Below, piece by piece: positions 60,873 to 64,000 of a stretch of 64,000 nucleotides of DNA (positions are counted from its first letter, which is position 1; every line of letters starts with the position of its first letter). The translations under genes were made by a program, and so were the position numbers. The notes beneath the pieces were generated by a model. It was not told the origin of the DNA. It was given only the letters and a program-made list of their open reading frames with translations, and ran no database searches. Source of the stretch: Caenispirillum salinarum_A (lineage in GTDB: Bacteria; Pseudomonadota; Alphaproteobacteria; Rhodospirillales; Rhodospirillaceae); NCBI RefSeq assembly GCF_044803115.1, contig NZ_CP085224.1, positions 2,108,001-2,172,000 on the forward strand, in the 5' to 3' direction.

Positions 60873-60916
60873 TGGCCGAAGGTCTTCGACTTTACACGGC
60901 TGTGCCCCTTCGGCCA
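60873..60916. terminator. Hairpin between the ABC exporter and bioY genes
   Basis: TGGCCGAAGG (60873-60882) pairs with CCTTCGGCCA (60907-60916) over ten bases, followed by TCTTAATTC. Either a terminator of the exporter gene or part of a bioY control region; no BioR-type palindrome was seen. Confidence 0.5.
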
Positions 60917-60974
60917 TCTTAATTCAGTAACTGTTGCCCGGTGCACAGGCCGGGCGGCAAGAGGGGGCTCCGCC

Positions 60975-61709
60975 ATGAACCATCGCCAATCCCGTGTGCC
61001 GACGCTTGCCGACGCCCTGTGGCCGGCGGACGTCTTTTCCGGGCTCCGCGCGGCCGTGCTCGTGGTGCTGGGCGTGCTGGTTCTGGCGACCTTGGCGTCG
61101 GTGCACGTGCCGTTCTGGCCGGTCCCCATGACGCTTCAAACCCTTGCGGTCCTGGCCCTTGCCGCCGTCTACGGCTGCCGACTCGGGACGGCGGCGGTCC
61201 TTGCCTACCTGCTGGTTGGCGCGGCGGGGATGCCGGTCTTTGCCGGAACGCCGGGGCGCGGGGTTGGTCTCGCCTACATGACCGGGCCCACGGGCGGCTA
61301 CCTGCTGGGCTTCGTGCTGGCGGCGGCCCTGGTGGGCGCGCTGGCCGACCGGGGGTGGGACCGCCGGCTGTTCGGCGCGGGCATGGCGATGACGCTGGGG
61401 CTGGCGGTGATCATGGGGGGCGGTTGGGCGTGGCTGGCGACGCTGATGGGCCCCGTCGAGGCTCTGGCGGCGGGCGTGGTGCCCTTCCTTCCGGCGGAGG
61501 TGGTGAAGGTCTGCCTCGGCATGTGCCTGCTGCCGGCGCTTTGGACGCTGGTGGAGCGGCGGCGCGACCGGCCGGCCGGGGGCGCGTCGCCAGCGTCCCC
61601 AGGGTGCGCGCACCCGGCGCCGCAGCGGCCTACTCCGCCCCGTCCTCGTACTGCATCTGCTGCTTGGGGAAGTCCGCCTTGGGGCCCATGGCGCGGCGGT
61701 CGCGCTTGA
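60975..61709 (+). CDS. bioY: BioY biotin transporter S component
   Basis: 244 residues; the recognisable BioY part ends near residue 200. About six membrane helices with family marks: VHVPFWPVPMTLQTLAVLALAAVYG, AYLLVGAAGMPVFAGTPGRG and GPTGGYLLGFVLAAALVGALADRG. BioY takes up biotin, alone or with an ECF module; no BioM or BioN genes are adjacent. The last about 40 residues are low-complexity and overlap the end of the convergent peptidase gene by 80 bases, so the natural stop may have been lost by an upstream change or extension. Confidence 0.9.
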   Translation: MNHRQSRVPTLADALWPADVFSGLRAAVLVVLGVLVLATLASVHVPFWPVPMTLQTLAVLALAAVYGCRLGTAAVLAYLLVGAAGMPVFAGTPGRGVGLAYMTGPTGGYLLGFVLAAALVGALADRGWDRRLFGAGMAMTLGLAVIMGGGWAWLATLMGPVEALAAGVVPFLPAEVVKVCLGMCLLPALWTLVERRRDRPAGGASPASPGCAHPAPQRPTPPRPRTASAAWGSPPWGPWRGGRA

Positions 61710-62763
61710 AGGCCGGGTCGGTCTGCATGTACAGCGACAGAAGCCGCGCCATCGCCTCCAGGCTCTTGATGTGGGTGCGCTCCCAGCCGTGGCTGCCGTC
61801 GACGGCGAAGCAGACCAGCGCGGTGCGGATGTCGTTGCCCGCCTCCAGCGCCGAGGCGGCGTCGGAGCGGTAATAGCGGAAGACGTCGCGCTCGTGCTCG
61901 ATGCCGTAGCCCTTGCACAGGTCGATGAGCCGGCGCGTCAGGTGCCAGTCGAAGGGGCCGGTCATGTCCTGCATGGCGACGGTGACGCCGTATTCGCTGG
62001 TGTTCTGGCCGGGCGCGATGGTGCCGTTGTCCACCGAGACCATCTCGGCCACGTCGCCGTGCAGGATGGACGAGGCGCCGACGCCCACTTCCTCCGAGAT
62101 CGTGAACAGCAGGTGGCAGTCCACGGGCAGCTCCACGCCGGTGTCCTGCATCGCCTTGGCGGCCGCCAGCATGGCGGCGACGCCGGCCTTGTCATCCAGG
62201 TGGCGGGAGTTGATGAAGCCCGTTTCCGTGATCTCCGGCTGGGCGTCGATGGAAACGTGGTCGCCGATGTTGATGCCGACGTGCTGCAAATCCGCCTTGG
62301 TGTGGCAGAACTCGTCCACCCGCACCTCGACGTTCCGCCAACTGGTCGGCTGGGTGTCGATTTCCTCGTTGAAGGCGTGGCCGGAGGCTTTCAGCGGCAT
62401 GATGGTGCCGCGGAAGGTCTTTTGGTCGTCGCTGTAGATGGTGCAGCGCGCACCCTCGGCGAAGCGGGCCGACCAGTGTCCGATCATCGCCAGTTCCAGC
62501 CGGCCGTTGTCCTTCAGGCCCTTGACGATGGCGCCCAGCGTGTCGACGTGGCCGATGATGGCCCGGTCGGGGCTGTAGCGCACGCCGGGCAGGTTGGCGC
62601 GGATGGCGCCCCGGCGGGTGAGTTCGTAGTCGATGCCCATGCTCTCCAACTCGCCGCAGACATAGTGGACGATGGTGTCCGTCATGCCCGTCGGGCTGGG
62701 CGTGTTGAGCATCATGAAAAGGACACGGAGCAGGTAATCGGTGTCCACCTCCAGGCGGCGCAA
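61630..62763 (-). CDS. M42-family peptidase of the NAGGN osmoprotectant system
   Basis: 377 residues. Binuclear metallopeptidase of the M42/M20 clan: SPTGMTDTIVHYVCGELESMG, IIGHVDTLGAIVKG (His-x-Asp), INSRHLDDKAGVAAMLAAAKAM (the bridging Asp-Asp), LFTISEEVGVGAS (Glu-Glu) and YYRSDAASALEAGNDIRTALVCFAVDGSHGWERTH near the C-terminus. It belongs to the subfamily always found with N-acetylglutaminylglutamine amide synthesis genes, and may degrade or process the dipeptide. The start appears to be TTG at 62763, two bases past the upstream stop codon with GGGAGAG in front, so it is co-translated with the synthetase gene. Confidence 0.9.
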   Translation of the reverse strand: MRRLEVDTDYLLRVLFMMLNTPSPTGMTDTIVHYVCGELESMGIDYELTRRGAIRANLPGVRYSPDRAIIGHVDTLGAIVKGLKDNGRLELAMIGHWSARFAEGARCTIYSDDQKTFRGTIMPLKASGHAFNEEIDTQPTSWRNVEVRVDEFCHTKADLQHVGINIGDHVSIDAQPEITETGFINSRHLDDKAGVAAMLAAAKAMQDTGVELPVDCHLLFTISEEVGVGASSILHGDVAEMVSVDNGTIAPGQNTSEYGVTVAMQDMTGPFDWHLTRRLIDLCKGYGIEHERDVFRYYRSDAASALEAGNDIRTALVCFAVDGSHGWERTHIKSLEAMARLLSLYMQTDPAFKRDRRAMGPKADFPKQQMQYEDGAE

Positions 62764-62764
62764 G

Positions 62765-64000
62765 TCACTCTCCCTTGATCTGGTTGGACCGGTCGGCGAG
62801 CGGCGCGAAACGCGTCTGCGGGAACAGCAAGTCGATAAAACGCTCCGCCGTCGGTTGAGGTTCATGGTTGGCGAGGCCGGGACGCTCGTTGGCCTCGATG
62901 ATCACGTAGTCCGGGCCCGCGACGTCGGGCACCAGGAAGTCGAAGCCCACCACGGGGATGTCCAGCGCCCGCGCGCCCCTGACAGCGGCTTCCACAAGCG
63001 TGTGGTGCAGGCGCTCGGTCACGTCGTGGATGGTGCCGCCGGTGTGCAGGTTTGCGGTCTTGCGCACCACGATCTCGCGCCCGTCCGGGGGCACCGACTC
63101 CCAGTCCAGGCCGGCGTCGGCGAGGCAGCGTTGGGTCTCGGCGTCGGTCGGGATGCGGCTTTCCCCGCCGGTTGCGGCGGCGCGGCGGCGGCTCTGGTGC
63201 TCGATCAGGGTGCGCACCGTGTCGCGGCCGTTGCCGGTGATGGCGGCGGGGCGGCGGGTGGCGGCGGCCACCACCTTGCTGTCGATGACGATGATGCGCA
63301 GGTCCTGACCGGCGCAGAACTCTTCCAGCAGCACGGTTTCGCAGTGGCGGCGGGCCTCTTCCACCGCCCGTTCCACGGCCGCGGCGTCCGACAGGTCGAC
63401 GGAAATCCCCTGGCCCTGTTCGCCGCGCGCCGGCTTGACCACCAGCCGCTTGCAGCGTTCCAGGAAGGCGGCGTTCTCCTCGGCCGAGCCGGCCGCCTTC
63501 TGCCGGGGCACGCGCAGGCCGGCCTTTTCCAGCAGGCGGCGGGTGACGACCTTGTCGTCGCAGCGGGACATGGCGATGGCGGTGGTCAATTCGGTCAGGC
63601 TCTCGCGGCAGATGATGGACCGCCCGCCGTGGGACAGGGCGAAGTATCCCGCCTCCTCGTCCAGCACCTCGACCGCGATGCCGCGCCGGCGCGCCTCGTC
63701 GACGATGATCCGGGCATAGGGGTTGAGGTCGGCTTCCGGCTCCGGTCCGATGAACAGGCGTTCGTTGATGGAGTTCTTGTGCTTGAGCGTGAACACGGGC
63801 ACGCGCTCGAACCCCAGCTTTTCGTACAGCCGGATCGCCATCTCGTTGGTGTGCATCACCGACAGGTCCATGAAGGCCCGCCCGCGCGCCTGGTAGTGCT
63901 CCGCCAGTTGCCGCACCAGGGCCTCGCCGATGCCGGGCAGGTGGGTCTGCCCGTCCACCGCCAGCGCCCAAAGCGAGGAGCCGTTGTCCGGGTCGTTGAA
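62765..64000 (-). CDS. ngg: N-acetylglutaminylglutamine synthetase (GNAT + ATP-grasp), partial
   Basis: Cut by the right edge; 411 residues are visible and the gene's 5' part is missing. The visible left side begins within a GNAT acetyltransferase domain (NDPDNGSSLWALAVDGQTHLPGIGEALVRQL, RLYEKLGFERVPVFTL) and continues into an ATP-grasp ligase (ADLNPYARIIVDEARRRGI, VVKPARGEQGQGISVDL, LLEEFCAGQDLRIIVID, VVGFDFLVPD and the closing NERPGLANHEPQ). This fusion makes N-acetylglutaminylglutamine, which an amidotransferase, probably encoded beyond the edge, converts to the amide osmolyte NAGGN. Its stop overlaps the peptidase start region. Confidence 0.93.
   Translation of the reverse strand, partial: FNDPDNGSSLWALAVDGQTHLPGIGEALVRQLAEHYQARGRAFMDLSVMHTNEMAIRLYEKLGFERVPVFTLKHKNSINERLFIGPEPEADLNPYARIIVDEARRRGIAVEVLDEEAGYFALSHGGRSIICRESLTELTTAIAMSRCDDKVVTRRLLEKAGLRVPRQKAAGSAEENAAFLERCKRLVVKPARGEQGQGISVDLSDAAAVERAVEEARRHCETVLLEEFCAGQDLRIIVIDSKVVAAATRRPAAITGNGRDTVRTLIEHQSRRRAAATGGESRIPTDAETQRCLADAGLDWESVPPDGREIVVRKTANLHTGGTIHDVTERLHHTLVEAAVRGARALDIPVVGFDFLVPDVAGPDYVIIEANERPGLANHEPQPTAERFIDLLFPQTRFAPLADRSNQIKGE

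Noticed and set aside
60858..60974. BioR or biotin-type operator before bioY
   Set aside because: The expected TTATAGATA-type palindrome is absent; only a GC-rich terminator-like hairpin is present.

Overview
The window is very GC-rich bacterial chromosome with dense genes on both strands. Several features point to an aerobic, salt-tolerant alphaproteobacterium, most likely a Rhodospirillales relative. It makes haem precursors by the C4 route (5-aminolevulinate synthase). It carries a complete ectoine/hydroxyectoine operon and also two genes of the N-acetylglutaminylglutamine amide (NAGGN) osmoprotectant system. It has an NnrS/NnrU pair linked to nitric oxide and a leucine attenuator with a leader peptide that may begin at the 5' end of its transcript. 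The genus is an inference; no rRNA or tRNA gene lies in the window.

Region by region. 1-5.6 kb: end of an SDR oxidoreductase, a PadR-like regulator, a GAF/degenerate-GGDEF protein, hemA and a thioredoxin-NHL protein. 5.8-12.5 kb: a tandem universal stress protein, a coiled-coil membrane protein, a DUF3253 protein, an unusual FtsK-type translocase without membrane segments, a PAS_5 protein, an HhH glycosylase-like protein and an orphan HicB-like protein. 12.5-16.8 kb: an AT-rich control region followed by ectA, ectB, ectC and ectD. 16.9-22.3 kb: an RlmM-like methyltransferase coupled to a RoxA-like ribosomal oxygenase, a LysE exporter, an ArsC/Spx-like protein and a luciferase-like oxidoreductase. 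22.4-28.1 kb: leuA with its leader and attenuator, an ELM1-like protein, an enoyl-CoA hydratase-family protein, pyrE and an FNT channel. 28.2-34.5 kb: an extensin-like protein, a periplasmic rhodanese, a holin-like protein, hemN, hyi and a large protein of unknown function.

34.5-41 kb: an IS110-family element with a structured 5' noncoding end, a FAH-family hydrolase, a second Usp, and a loose sulfur group (TauE/SafE exporter, rhodanese, TusA), then a CpdA-like phosphodiesterase. 41-51.2 kb: a DUF1835 protein, tex, a lone receiver protein and a very large cytoplasmic hybrid kinase with about eight PAS domains, then a secreted nuclease-fold protein that has lost catalytic residues. 51.5-58.1 kb: an acyl-CoA synthetase, an overlapping two-component pair, and divergent nnrS and nnrU separated by a perfect FNR/NnrR-type palindrome. 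58.3-64 kb: a methyltransferase, an MsbA-type ABC exporter, bioY, and the NAGGN peptidase and synthetase genes running off the right edge.

The most interesting non-coding signals are the leuA attenuator with a 14-residue leucine-rich leader peptide; two copies of an intergenic element with two hairpins whose first stem shows a compensatory base change; the putative bridge-RNA region of the IS110 element; and the FNR/NnrR box placed as expected for activation of nnrU. Two independent osmolyte systems within 64 kb suggest strong selection by salinity.
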